Translations under genes and position numbers: made by a program
Shown here: piece by piece, positions 46,128 through 53,225 of the stretch
Layout: each line of letters begins with the position of its first letter
Position numbering within the stretch: position 1 is the first letter of the stretch
Assembly (NCBI GenBank): GCA_964520905.1
Contig: CAZFQL010000006.1
Span: forward strand, 139,201-203,200
Reading direction: 5' to 3'
Origin: JAGVIE01 sp964520905
GTDB taxonomy: Bacteria; Bacteroidota; Ignavibacteria; UBA10030; SZUA-254
DNA: 64,000 nucleotides
The notes under the pieces: model-generated
What the model was told of the DNA's origin: nothing
Database searches by the model: none
The model's input: only the letters and a program-made list of their open reading frames with translations

Positions 46128-46191
46128 AATTACTCCGTAATATTAAGTTATAGAATCTATGAATTTGTTGTACCAATACAATTTTTAGACC

Positions 46192-46875
46192 TTACATTAC
46201 ATCCGTAGCGATTACCTTATCCGATTTCGCACCTTTGTAAAAGCAGAACGCGGTCACAAAAAGGGGGATTGAAAGAATTATACCCATGAAAATGCGACCC
46301 TCCGTAAGCCCGCCGACCGGACCGAAGAATACGAATGTTGCCAGTCCGATAATTCCAAGAATAATTGCACTGATCATTGGACGTTTAATTCCAAGCAATC
46401 CAACTGCTATGATTAATAGTCCCGGTAAAGATTCCATCAAGCTGCCCAAAGAAAATCCGTGTGATAGTGTTGCGAATATTACGATGGCGCTTCCAGCTAT
46501 GATAGTGATTCGAATAGCAACAGCACGATAATCACCGAGCATAATCATAGCAACAACCCCCTTTGCAACCAATGCTAAAGTTACGAGCATAGCGTACTCA
46601 TCAAAAGCTTGCTTCCCGCTTAATCCTGCTTTGACGGCAAAGATAATAATTGCTACAACAACAACTGACAAAGCAATATTACCAGAATGATATTGAATCT
46701 GCATTTGCCGCTCGTCGGCATTTATTTTTGCCACACCGAAAGCGAGCAATGTGGATCTAAGCAAAAATCCCCCAACCATCAGATATAAAAATAATTCATT
46801 TAAAAACGCGCCGAGCAATAATCCTGCAAGAAATATTCCAGTTGCTATCCACGAAATTTTATCCCATTTAAACAT
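46192..46875 (-). CDS. Polytopic membrane protein coupled to an XRE regulator
   Basis: 227 residues from ATG 46875 (MFKWDKISWIA); an earlier in-frame start at 46944 would run inside the regulator gene. Seven hydrophobic helices; a conserved KINADERQMQIQYHSGN stretch lies between helices 2 and 3. It resembles membrane proteins of the DUF2178 type that accompany small XRE repressors. Its ATG overlaps the end of the regulator gene by 8 bp, with GAGGAG just upstream, so expression is coupled. Confidence 0.7.
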   Translation of the reverse strand: MFKWDKISWIATGIFLAGLLLGAFLNELFLYLMVGGFLLRSTLLAFGVAKINADERQMQIQYHSGNIALSVVVVAIIIFAVKAGLSGKQAFDEYAMLVTLALVAKGVVAMIMLGDYRAVAIRITIIAGSAIVIFATLSHGFSLGSLMESLPGLLIIAVGLLGIKRPMISAIILGIIGLATFVFFGPVGGLTEGRIFMGIILSIPLFVTAFCFYKGAKSDKVIATDVM

Positions 46876-47077
46876 AATCTTTCTCCTCGAGTTGAAATAG
46901 TTCATCGACAGTTGTGTTAAGTTTGCAGGCAAGCAATAACGCAAGCTTCACCGAAAGATTGTAATCGCCTCTCTCAATCGCGACAATCGTTTGACGCGAG
47001 ACCTTAATCATATCTGCGAGTTGCTGCTGGCTTAGATCGCCACATTCGAATCTATACTTGCGTAGGTTTGTTTTCAT
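46868..47077 (-). CDS. Small XRE-family transcriptional regulator
   Basis: 69 residues, a single HTH_3 domain: LSQQQLADMIKVSRQTIVAIERGDYNLSVKLAL, followed by TTVDELFQLEE. This is the compact type usually paired with a membrane protein. A perfect 22-bp palindrome 59 bp upstream (47136-47157) is a candidate operator. It forms a two-gene unit with the membrane protein. Confidence 0.88.
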   Translation of the reverse strand: MKTNLRKYRFECGDLSQQQLADMIKVSRQTIVAIERGDYNLSVKLALLLACKLNTTVDELFQLEEKDYV

Positions 47078-47135
47078 TTTCTATGTCTGACAGATATTGT
47101 TGAAACTCGATAGTAATGTAATAATTAGTTAATTA

Positions 47136-47157
47136 AATGTCAAATATATTTGACATT
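47136..47157. promoter_or_regulatory. Candidate operator of the XRE-regulated unit
   Basis: AATGTCAAATA (47136-47146) is followed directly by its exact reverse complement (47147-47157), a 22-bp perfect dyad. On the - strand TTGACA within it is followed after 17 bp by TACATT, which could serve as a promoter. Autorepression is inferred. Confidence 0.6.
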
Positions 47158-47289
47158 ATGTCGCTTATACCATACATTTTGTTCAAAAATAAGGATATTC
47201 GATCGGAATGCAACAAAATGGATATTCAAAATAATTTGGAATGGGATTGACAAGATAAACAGCTTTGACCAAAAAGTCCAGTCAAATAT

Positions 47290-47685
47290 TTATTTCAAGC
47301 CATGTTTCTTTATGTGCCGGTAGGCAAGATAAGCAACTCCTCCAAGCTGGACGGTTCCCAAAATTGTCCTTAACGTTCGAAGTTCTTCCTGCTTGGTCAA
47401 TTCATATTGCCATGGAGAAACAAGATCAATTCTCTCCGGTGATTTCCAGGAAATAGTCTGCATACCAAGAGTAAACGATGGTTGAAGAAGGTTTGGATAA
47501 TATTCTGGTGTGGCTCTTAGTGACGGATGAAACAGAACAGACGGTTTATCGAATAAAAATTCCGAATCAATATTTCTCGTTCTGTTCAAAGAAGTATCTT
47601 GTGGCTGCGAATTCTTCTGTTCCTGTCCAATTGCGGTAACCATAGATGCGCATAACAGAATCGTTACATATAATATTTTTATCAT
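47290..47685 (-). CDS. Small exported protein of unknown function
   Basis: 131 residues with a signal peptide (ending VTAIGQ), a central segment (PSVLFHPSLRATPEYYPNLL) and a C-terminal hydrophobic stretch (TVQLGGVAYLAYRHIKKHG). No recognised family. It begins 131 bp after the DUF3788 gene stop on the - strand, at the left edge of the cassette-like array. No attC-like right end was found between the two. Confidence 0.55.
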   Translation of the reverse strand: MIKILYVTILLCASMVTAIGQEQKNSQPQDTSLNRTRNIDSEFLFDKPSVLFHPSLRATPEYYPNLLQPSFTLGMQTISWKSPERIDLVSPWQYELTKQEELRTLRTILGTVQLGGVAYLAYRHIKKHGLK

Positions 47686-47770
47686 ATCATGTCACTCAAT
47701 ATATCTATTCCAAATCAAATGCATTGCGGTTATGTTTATACCAAGATGATTTTTCTCAGGATCAACTTGC

Positions 47771-47809
47771 ATATCCCGACGGTTTATGTCATGAGCCGCT
47801 GGTTAGAGC
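47771..47809 (-). other. Partial attC-like sequence after the DUF3788 gene
   Basis: On the - strand, GCTCTAACCAGCGGCTCATG begins 6 bp after the stop and resembles the left end of an attC site (compare GCCTAACCAGCGTTTCAAGC after the MDR gene). No matching right end with GTTRRRY was found, so the site is truncated or degenerate. Confidence 0.4.
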
Positions 47810-47815
47810 ACAAAA

Positions 47816-48232
47816 CTAATTGCTTACCTTTATTGCAACCAGCTTAATAATATTTTTGATGTCTGCTTGCTTCTTCACCTCAATTCGCAACCCTCTTCCT
47901 TCGGCATATCGTTTTGCACTTTTCAATTCTTGGATTATTCGTATAGGTAAATCGCTATCCTCAACTACGCCAACAGCTTTGTCCCCAAATACGAATGCTA
48001 TTCTAAAATACTTCTTACAAGGAGTAAAGAAGAAGAGATTCCTTTTTTTCAAAAGTAACTTTAGTGTCCACCCTGAGCTTGAACTATAGTATTTCCATTC
48101 CTCGGTTAGCTTACCATATTGGTCTTCAAGGGTATTTTTTATCTCTTCCCAATATTTGTATGACTGACCAAGCGCATCTGATAACATCACGTCGCTTGGC
48201 TTAATGGATTTATTGATAAAAATACTTGTCAT
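47816..48232 (-). CDS. DUF3788 family protein
   Basis: 138 residues from ATG 48232 (MTSIFINKSIKPSD); a longer frame reaches 48316 but runs into the preceding gene. Family features are WKYYSSSSGWTLKLLLKKRN, FFFTPCKKYFRIAFVFGDKA and 'RYAEGRGLRIEVK'. DUF3788 proteins are small cytoplasmic proteins of unknown function, often seen in mobile cassettes. It lies 10 bp after the VOC gene, perhaps in one cassette with it. Confidence 0.8.
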   Translation of the reverse strand: MTSIFINKSIKPSDVMLSDALGQSYKYWEEIKNTLEDQYGKLTEEWKYYSSSSGWTLKLLLKKRNLFFFTPCKKYFRIAFVFGDKAVGVVEDSDLPIRIIQELKSAKRYAEGRGLRIEVKKQADIKNIIKLVAIKVSN

Positions 48233-48242
48233 ATATTTTTCT

Positions 48243-48635
48243 TCAGCGGCTACCTTCGCTCTTACGAGCAAATGCCAGCACGTGCCCATCAGGATCAAGG
48301 CTATAAGCTGCATCATGTCCCCAATCCCGCGGAGAGAGTGCGCTCAATTCTATTGCACCGTTATCCAGAGCCCTCCGATGATAAACGGCGGGATCATCGG
48401 TGAGCAGATAGAGCTCTGCTCTTGGTATGCCAGCAGCACTTGCTGGATCTGGAAGCTTCGCTCCGAGCAATCGCTTTATGCTTGCTGAAGGCATTAGCCC
48501 AAGAATTGTGCCCTCGCACAGGCGGAACTCCGTCATTCCCGGAACGTCGAGTTGCGGCTTAATGGCAAGCACCCGCTCGTAGAACTTTGAACTCGCCTTT
48601 TGATCCGAAACGTACAGAATTAGGTATGCTTGCAT
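48243..48635 (-). CDS. Glyoxalase/VOC family protein
   Basis: 130 residues with the two-beta-alpha-beta-beta-beta VOC fold: AYLILYVSDQKASSKFYERV, TEFRLCEGTILGLM, YLLTDDPAVYHRRALDNGA and SLDPDGHVLAFAR. VOC proteins include lyases, dioxygenases and antibiotic-binding proteins; metal ligands cannot be assigned with confidence. It belongs to the co-oriented accessory array. Confidence 0.85.
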   Translation of the reverse strand: MQAYLILYVSDQKASSKFYERVLAIKPQLDVPGMTEFRLCEGTILGLMPSASIKRLLGAKLPDPASAAGIPRAELYLLTDDPAVYHRRALDNGAIELSALSPRDWGHDAAYSLDPDGHVLAFARKSEGSR

Positions 48636-48655
48636 ATTTTCGTTACTACGTTTGT

Positions 48656-48800
48656 GTCGTTAAGGGACTGGAACTAAGCTGCATGCAAACGTTCCAGCGC
48701 GTGTGAAATTGTTTTTTAATTTAAAAAATCTGCTTTCGTAACATAAGTAATAATTTGAGAACACACCATTCAAAACGTCAGCTTGAAACGCTGGTTAGGC
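48656..48800 (-). other. attC-like site after the MDR oxidoreductase gene
   Basis: On the - strand the left end is GCCTAACCAGCGTTTCAAGC (from 48800), 7 bp after the gene's stop, matching the usual attC left-end form. Toward the right end are CAGCTTAGTTCCAG and CCCTTAACGAC, a degenerate R'. AAGCTG/CAGCTT and CTGGAAC/GTTCCAG can pair. Confidence 0.5.
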
Positions 48801-48807
48801 AGCAGCA

Positions 48808-49770
48808 CTACAATGTGATAACGATTTTCCCTCGGGCATGGCCTTCTTCAAGATACCGTAGAGCTTTAGGAACCTCACTTAACGGATAACGTCTGTCTAT
48901 AACAGGGACTACTTTGCCGGCTTCAATAAGATCTTTCAGAAAGACCAAATCTTTCTGGTTTAGTTTCGCAATCATGTTAACCATTTTCTTACTCCCGGTC
49001 TTTGATATCAATGGTGCCAGCAGCATGTCTTGGAACATTTGAATCATGGAACCAGCTCCGGCCATGACACAAATTCCCTTGGGATTTAATGCACGCTTGT
49101 AATCTAAAATCGAATGATGTCCGTTAGCAGCAAGAATCAGGTCATACCGCTGCCCATTTTTGGTGAAATTTTCTTGAGTGTAATCAATGACATGATCAGC
49201 ACCAATAGAGCGCGCCTTGTCCAAATTCCTTGTGCTGCATACTGCAGTCACTTCACCCGCGAACGATTTGGCAATCTGCACCGCGAACGTACCAACACCA
49301 CCGGACGCACCATTGATCAAGACCTTTTGCCCGGGCTGAATCTGTCCTTTGTCGCGAAGACCCTGCAGGGCAGTGATTGCCGCCATAGGCACTGCCGCTG
49401 TTTCCTCGAACGACATATTGGTTGGTTTCAACGCCAGATATTTTTCACGAGCACATACATACTCGGCAAAACTACCCGATATGGTCCCGAATACCTCATC
49501 ACCCGCTTGAAACTGCTTTACGTTTCTGCCAACCGCTTCTACCCGCCCCGCCATGTCAGCTCCGAGGATTTGTTTTTTTGGTTTCAGAAGTCCAAAGCCC
49601 ATTAGCCGAACCAAGAACGGTTTACCTCTCATAACATGCCAGTCATATGCATTCATGGATGCCGCGTGAACTTTTACCAAAACTTCATCATCCTTTGGAG
49701 TAGGTTCTTCTACCTCTTTTAATTCAAGAACATCCGGTGAACCATATTTGCTATAAACTATAGCTTTCAT
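48808..49770 (-). CDS. Zinc-independent MDR-family NAD(P)H oxidoreductase
   Basis: 320 residues from ATG 49770 (MKAIVYSKYGSPDVLEL); a TTG four codons earlier is less likely. GroES-like N-domain (KVHAASMNAYDWHVMRG, ILGADMAGRVEAVG) and Rossmann domain (VLINGASGGVGTFAVQIAK). Cysteine ligands of structural zinc are absent, as in quinone-oxidoreductase-like members. Substrate unknown. It is followed 7 bp after its stop by an attC-like left end. Confidence 0.9.
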   Translation of the reverse strand: MKAIVYSKYGSPDVLELKEVEEPTPKDDEVLVKVHAASMNAYDWHVMRGKPFLVRLMGFGLLKPKKQILGADMAGRVEAVGRNVKQFQAGDEVFGTISGSFAEYVCAREKYLALKPTNMSFEETAAVPMAAITALQGLRDKGQIQPGQKVLINGASGGVGTFAVQIAKSFAGEVTAVCSTRNLDKARSIGADHVIDYTQENFTKNGQRYDLILAANGHHSILDYKRALNPKGICVMAGAGSMIQMFQDMLLAPLISKTGSKKMVNMIAKLNQKDLVFLKDLIEAGKVVPVIDRRYPLSEVPKALRYLEEGHARGKIVITL

Positions 49771-49845
49771 TTTATTATCCAAGCTTTAACTTTCAAATTT
49801 CACTCGACCTCTGCTTGCCATGTTAATTCGACTACGCTCATTCTG

Positions 49846-50547
49846 TCATCTCGTGCGGCTGTTTAGGCGACTGGGTTTTTTCTTGAGATTAGGATTTTGG
49901 ACAAACCACCCATTTTGAAATTGATATCCGAAACCATAGTCAAAACGAGAGACTTGAGAGTGAAGATATTGTTTTACAGGCTCATTCGAAATTATGTCAG
50001 CAATTTGTTCCCAGAGGATTACTCGAAAGCGACAGTCCAACTCATCGCGAAATTGTGCATAATTACTGTTGAATGCTGATTCTTTGTTTTTCGTGTGATT
50101 CCATCTGAATTTTGACACAAGAAGAATTGGAAAGATGGAAATGTCTCCGAGAGAATCATTTATTTTATCGAGCCTTTTTTGGTTACTAATAATGTCTTTT
50201 TCGTATGACCAATTGGAATGCAACTTTGCCTCTATGGTGACAAGTGTATGATTACTTTTGTCTTGAAGAAGAATATCAGCAAATTCTCCTCGATCTGTAT
50301 CAAGGTCTGAATAAAGATACAAATGGTTATCGAAACTAATGTGAGTACTCGTAGGATTTAATTGAACGGCTGACGTTGAACACTTCTTTCCTCGTTCTTC
50401 AGTGCTGTTAAGTAGATTACAAAATGCGTGTAAACGATTATCGTAACCAGGAATAAGATCATTGAATAGATAGCCTGCAAATATTTTGTAATATAAATTC
50501 CGTTCCTTTTCAGATTCAAAGATTTCTGGAGAAGTATCGAAAAGCAT
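49846..50547 (-). CDS. PD-(D/E)XK nuclease-like protein
   Basis: 233 residues. The core FADILLQDKSNHTLVTIEAKL fits a PD-(D/E)XK active site (Asp in FADI, Glu and Lys in IEAK), with a downstream helix (SYEKDIISNQKRLDKI). The final residues (SRLNSRTR) are encoded by a CGCCTAAAC-containing sequence, so the gene may run into its own attC-like site. AAGGAG precedes the ATG. Lying beside the Shedu-like gene, it may also be a defence nuclease, but its own family is not recognised. Confidence 0.65.
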   Translation of the reverse strand: MLFDTSPEIFESEKERNLYYKIFAGYLFNDLIPGYDNRLHAFCNLLNSTEERGKKCSTSAVQLNPTSTHISFDNHLYLYSDLDTDRGEFADILLQDKSNHTLVTIEAKLHSNWSYEKDIISNQKRLDKINDSLGDISIFPILLVSKFRWNHTKNKESAFNSNYAQFRDELDCRFRVILWEQIADIISNEPVKQYLHSQVSRFDYGFGYQFQNGWFVQNPNLKKKPSRLNSRTR

Positions 50548-50580
50548 TTAAGACTCCTTAAGTTGGTTATTGTTCAGAGT

Positions 50581-50755
50581 GCCTAACGGAGGAACGTTAA
50601 GCTACGGCACTGATATCTTTCAAAATTTACTACACGAACCAAGTTCACTCACTTCACTTTCATTTTTTAATCTACTTATTCCACCTGCCCGTAACTGCAA
50701 GACGTTTTGGAATAGTTTTATTTATTTGACTTTTTCCTTTTTAAAGTGGTTAGGC
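50581..50755 (-). other. attC-like site after the Shedu-like gene
   Basis: On the - strand the site runs from GCGCCTAACCAC (GCCTAAC at 50755-50749), 13 bp after the stop, to GCTTAACGTTCCTCCGTTAGGC-type right-end sequence (GTTAGGC at 50587-50581). Terminal 7-mers are exact complements. At 175 bp it is long for attC, and pairing inside the terminal 7-mers is weak. Confidence 0.5.
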
Positions 50756-50767
50756 GCAACCATATTG

Positions 50768-51985
50768 TTATTTATTGAATAAAAATCGGTCGTTAATACG
50801 AATTTGAGTTTCTTTAATGAGTTCGTCGTAAGTAATTATTTTTACATCATTATTTGATGCAATAAGCCATCGCCATTGTTCATGTGATATTTGCGGATCC
50901 CGTCCCACTACTAAATGTAAAGTTGGTTCATAATATGCAATGCCATTTGCTGCAAAATGTTTCTTAACATTATCCTGACTAAGAATTCTATAATAATTTT
51001 TAACCTGTTGAATAGCATATGATATTTCTTTTGCAATTACAGGAACATCACGATATGTCTGAGTAAGGTTGAGTATGCGTTTGATCTCAAATAATTCCCA
51101 GTCATTGGTGACACAGTTACGAATAAACAAATCAAGTCTTCGATCTTTATGGCTAATATCTAACTCAGGGAACCGTAACCATAATTGTGTTTCGACACGA
51201 TCATATTTTGGACCAAATATTAGTTTGTAGTGTGTAGCTATAAAATCTTCAAGTCGTGCTTCAACAGCATCAGAGTTTAGCAATGATTCGAATTCTTTTA
51301 AGAGATTCTCTTTTAAATCAACATGAGTCGGAATAAAGAGTGGCTCATAAATAGCCTTATCCCTTTGAGTAACGCCTCCAGTTATATGCTTCTCAAAAGA
51401 ATATTTATTAACACTGACTCTATTAAGATTTATTGAAATGCAAAGCCCATCGGAATGCATTTTCATAAATTCTTTAAAATTACTAAGAGAACTATCAGGT
51501 TCTAGATCAAAGAAAGAATCATAATTACCGACACCAATTGGTATTTGAAAATCATTGTTCTCTGTTATTTGTTCGTATTTCGGAATCAAATTATTCACAT
51601 AATCTTCTTCTTTATATCCAGAGAAATTGTTTATAAAATAGACTGTGTCAAGACCGGAATGTTTATACGCATAAATAGATTCTTTCTGACTTTTATAAGA
51701 ATCCCTCACCATTTTTATTTTTCGAATCAAAGATGGATCATCAAGTCTGATATCAATAGGATTATTGGCAAGATCAGATGGAAAATAATGAGTTATATAT
51801 ACTGCATCAAGATTGTGACCTTTAAAAGGATCGATTAAATCTCTTGTAAATATTTGTTCTGGGTCTTGCTTAAATGGATGAATAAATTCTTTTCCATATG
51901 CCATTTGAAAGTGATCGAAGACGTAGCTTTGAAAAGCGTAACGATTCAGTCTAGATAATATATTTTTGATTAGAATCGAATCCAT
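50768..51985 (-). CDS. Shedu-like anti-phage defence protein (DUF4263)
   Basis: 405 residues. The C-terminal ~170 residues match the Shedu SduA nuclease domain: ARLEDFIATHYKLIFGPKYD, then RRLDLFIRN (Asp), WELFEIKR (Glu-x-Lys), and a helix EISYAIQQVKNYYRIL. The N-terminal ~230 residues are unlike anything I recognise and may be the sensing part. Shedu acts as a single-gene anti-phage nuclease. The gene is bounded by exact 12-bp inverted repeats and attC-like sequence. Confidence 0.8.
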   Translation of the reverse strand: MDSILIKNILSRLNRYAFQSYVFDHFQMAYGKEFIHPFKQDPEQIFTRDLIDPFKGHNLDAVYITHYFPSDLANNPIDIRLDDPSLIRKIKMVRDSYKSQKESIYAYKHSGLDTVYFINNFSGYKEEDYVNNLIPKYEQITENNDFQIPIGVGNYDSFFDLEPDSSLSNFKEFMKMHSDGLCISINLNRVSVNKYSFEKHITGGVTQRDKAIYEPLFIPTHVDLKENLLKEFESLLNSDAVEARLEDFIATHYKLIFGPKYDRVETQLWLRFPELDISHKDRRLDLFIRNCVTNDWELFEIKRILNLTQTYRDVPVIAKEISYAIQQVKNYYRILSQDNVKKHFAANGIAYYEPTLHLVVGRDPQISHEQWRWLIASNNDVKIITYDELIKETQIRINDRFLFNK

Positions 51986-52004
51986 GATGTTATCAAAAAG
52001 AATT

Positions 52005-52016
52005 GTTGCGCCTAAC
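52005..52016 (-). other. Cassette boundary 12-mer before the Shedu-like gene
   Basis: GTTGCGCCTAAC on the + strand, i.e. GTTAGGCGCAAC on the - strand, 20 bp before the Shedu start. Its exact inverse lies at 50749-50760 just after the Shedu stop. In attC terms it is the right end (R') of the preceding site. Confidence 0.6.
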
Positions 52017-52155
52017 TATTAATTATACTGCCATATGGGGGGCTATCAAACAGGCATCGTGTATGATAGGTAGATTCCATATGTTCTATTGTTTTTATTA
52101 TGTTTTCCAAAATTTCAGCAATAATGTATTAGGAAATATACAAAAATCAAATAAT

Positions 52156-52416
52156 TTACTTACCCTCTTTAATCATCCTTTCGTATTCATCATGTGTTCC
52201 AATCCAAACCCAAATAAAATCCTCTTCATGTTTTATCGCAAGCGCTCTATAATTCATACCTATTCTAATAGACCAAAATTTACCAACCTTTTTGAAGTGA
52301 AGTGATGGATGAGATGGGTTTGTTTTTAAGAGAGAAAAAACGCGATGAGAAAGTTTTTGAATCGGTTCGGGAAGTTTATTGAAGTATTGCCAGAATCTGT
52401 CTGTAGTCCTGTGCAT
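52156..52416 (-). CDS. RelE/ParE-family toxin
   Basis: 86 residues of the RelE/ParE fold: FWQYFNKLPEPIQKLSHRVF, SLHFKKVGKFWSIRIGMNYRAL and FIWVWIGTHDEYERMI. It could be an mRNA interferase or a gyrase inhibitor. It starts directly after the antitoxin gene, a normal type II order. The 139 bp between its stop and the first cassette boundary holds no clear left attC end. Confidence 0.85.
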   Translation of the reverse strand: MHRTTDRFWQYFNKLPEPIQKLSHRVFSLLKTNPSHPSLHFKKVGKFWSIRIGMNYRALAIKHEEDFIWVWIGTHDEYERMIKEGK

Positions 52417-52617
52417 TTAAATACTTTTTAGATTTCCTTTTTTGTATTCTGCTTCCGCCTCTTTAACCAGAAAATCCAGCTTCCCGGATTTCGAATCATT
52501 CTCAATTTGTTCATCCCATCTTTCCCAATCTCTCTCTGAAAACCATTGTCTTAATTTCCCATAATCATCAGGAGATAGTGTTTCAATTGTATTCTTTATT
52601 TCTTCGATATTGGACAT
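52417..52617 (-). CDS. Antitoxin of the RelE/ParE module
   Basis: 66 residues, helical and acidic: IEEIKNTIETLSPDDYGKLR, WFSERDWERWDEQI, and a C-terminal helix with KEAEAEYKKGNLKSI. This form commonly accompanies RelE/ParE toxins with the 'THDEYER' ending. It abuts the toxin gene exactly. Confidence 0.8.
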   Translation of the reverse strand: MSNIEEIKNTIETLSPDDYGKLRQWFSERDWERWDEQIENDSKSGKLDFLVKEAEAEYKKGNLKSI

Positions 52618-52740
52618 TTATATTTCCCTAAAATTGCATCGTTCCATTGATTACAATATAATAATCAATCCACCATTATTCAAGTCATTTTCACTCTGCT
52701 GGGTAGGAACTCCATTCCAAGAATTTCTCCCTAAACATTT

Positions 52741-52823
52741 CACCGCTGAGACGCAGAGATCGCAGAGCTTTATTCTCAGCGTCCGGCGTTTATCCCGCCG
52801 AATGGCGGGACGCCTCTGCGGTG
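52741..52823. repeat. Dispersed palindromic repeat (CGCAGAG family), second copy
   Basis: CACCGC (52741-52746) and GCGGTG (52818-52823) form outer ends; GACGCAGAG follows the left end, and CCCGCC/GGCGGG (52794-52799, 52804-52809) form an inner hairpin. It shares GACGCAGAG with the copy at 28554-28562. It lies just 3' of the DUF35 gene and may end its transcript. Confidence 0.7.
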
Positions 52824-52832
52824 ATATTTTAT

Positions 52833-53225
52833 TTAAGCCAGTACAGCTTTGTACCCGTACATGTGGATACCGGCTTTGCCGTCGTCCTGAATCTTACGGA
52901 AGACGAGCTTCACCTTTTGTCCGATCTTCAGTTTATCAAAATCAACTACACCTGCAATCTGAGCAGTTAAGCGGAGTTTATCGTTCAACTCGATAATCCC
53001 GATTGCATATGGAGTTTCTTTTGAAAATTTATCGGGTCCCACACGAATTACAGTGTATGTAATTATTTTTCCTTCATCCTTCAACACGATCTGTTTGAAT
53101 TTTTTCGTGTTGCATTTCGGACAAACAAGCCGCGGCGGGAAAGCTACATATCCGCACTTTGCGCATTTGCCTGCTTCGAGCCGATAGCGTTGAGGAACTT
53201 CTCGATGATAACGTGCGGTAATCAT
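52833..53225 (-). CDS. DUF35 OB-fold/zinc-ribbon protein of the thiolase/HMG-CoA synthase complex
   Basis: 130 residues. An N-terminal rubredoxin-like zinc ribbon (CAKCGYVAFPPRLVCPKCN) precedes an OB-fold (GKIITYTVIRVGPDKFSKET, YAIGIIELND, GQKVKLVF). In archaea a homologous DUF35 protein bridges acetoacetyl-CoA thiolase and HMG-CoA synthase and lets the intermediate pass between them. Its start overlaps the thiolase stop by 4 bp. Confidence 0.9.
   Translation of the reverse strand: MITARYHREVPQRYRLEAGKCAKCGYVAFPPRLVCPKCNTKKFKQIVLKDEGKIITYTVIRVGPDKFSKETPYAIGIIELNDKLRLTAQIAGVVDFDKLKIGQKVKLVFRKIQDDGKAGIHMYGYKAVLA

Noticed and set aside
48232..48316. Longer start for the DUF3788 gene
   Set aside because: It would overlap the end of the VOC gene and add residues not seen in the family; ATG 48232 fits the conserved N-terminus.
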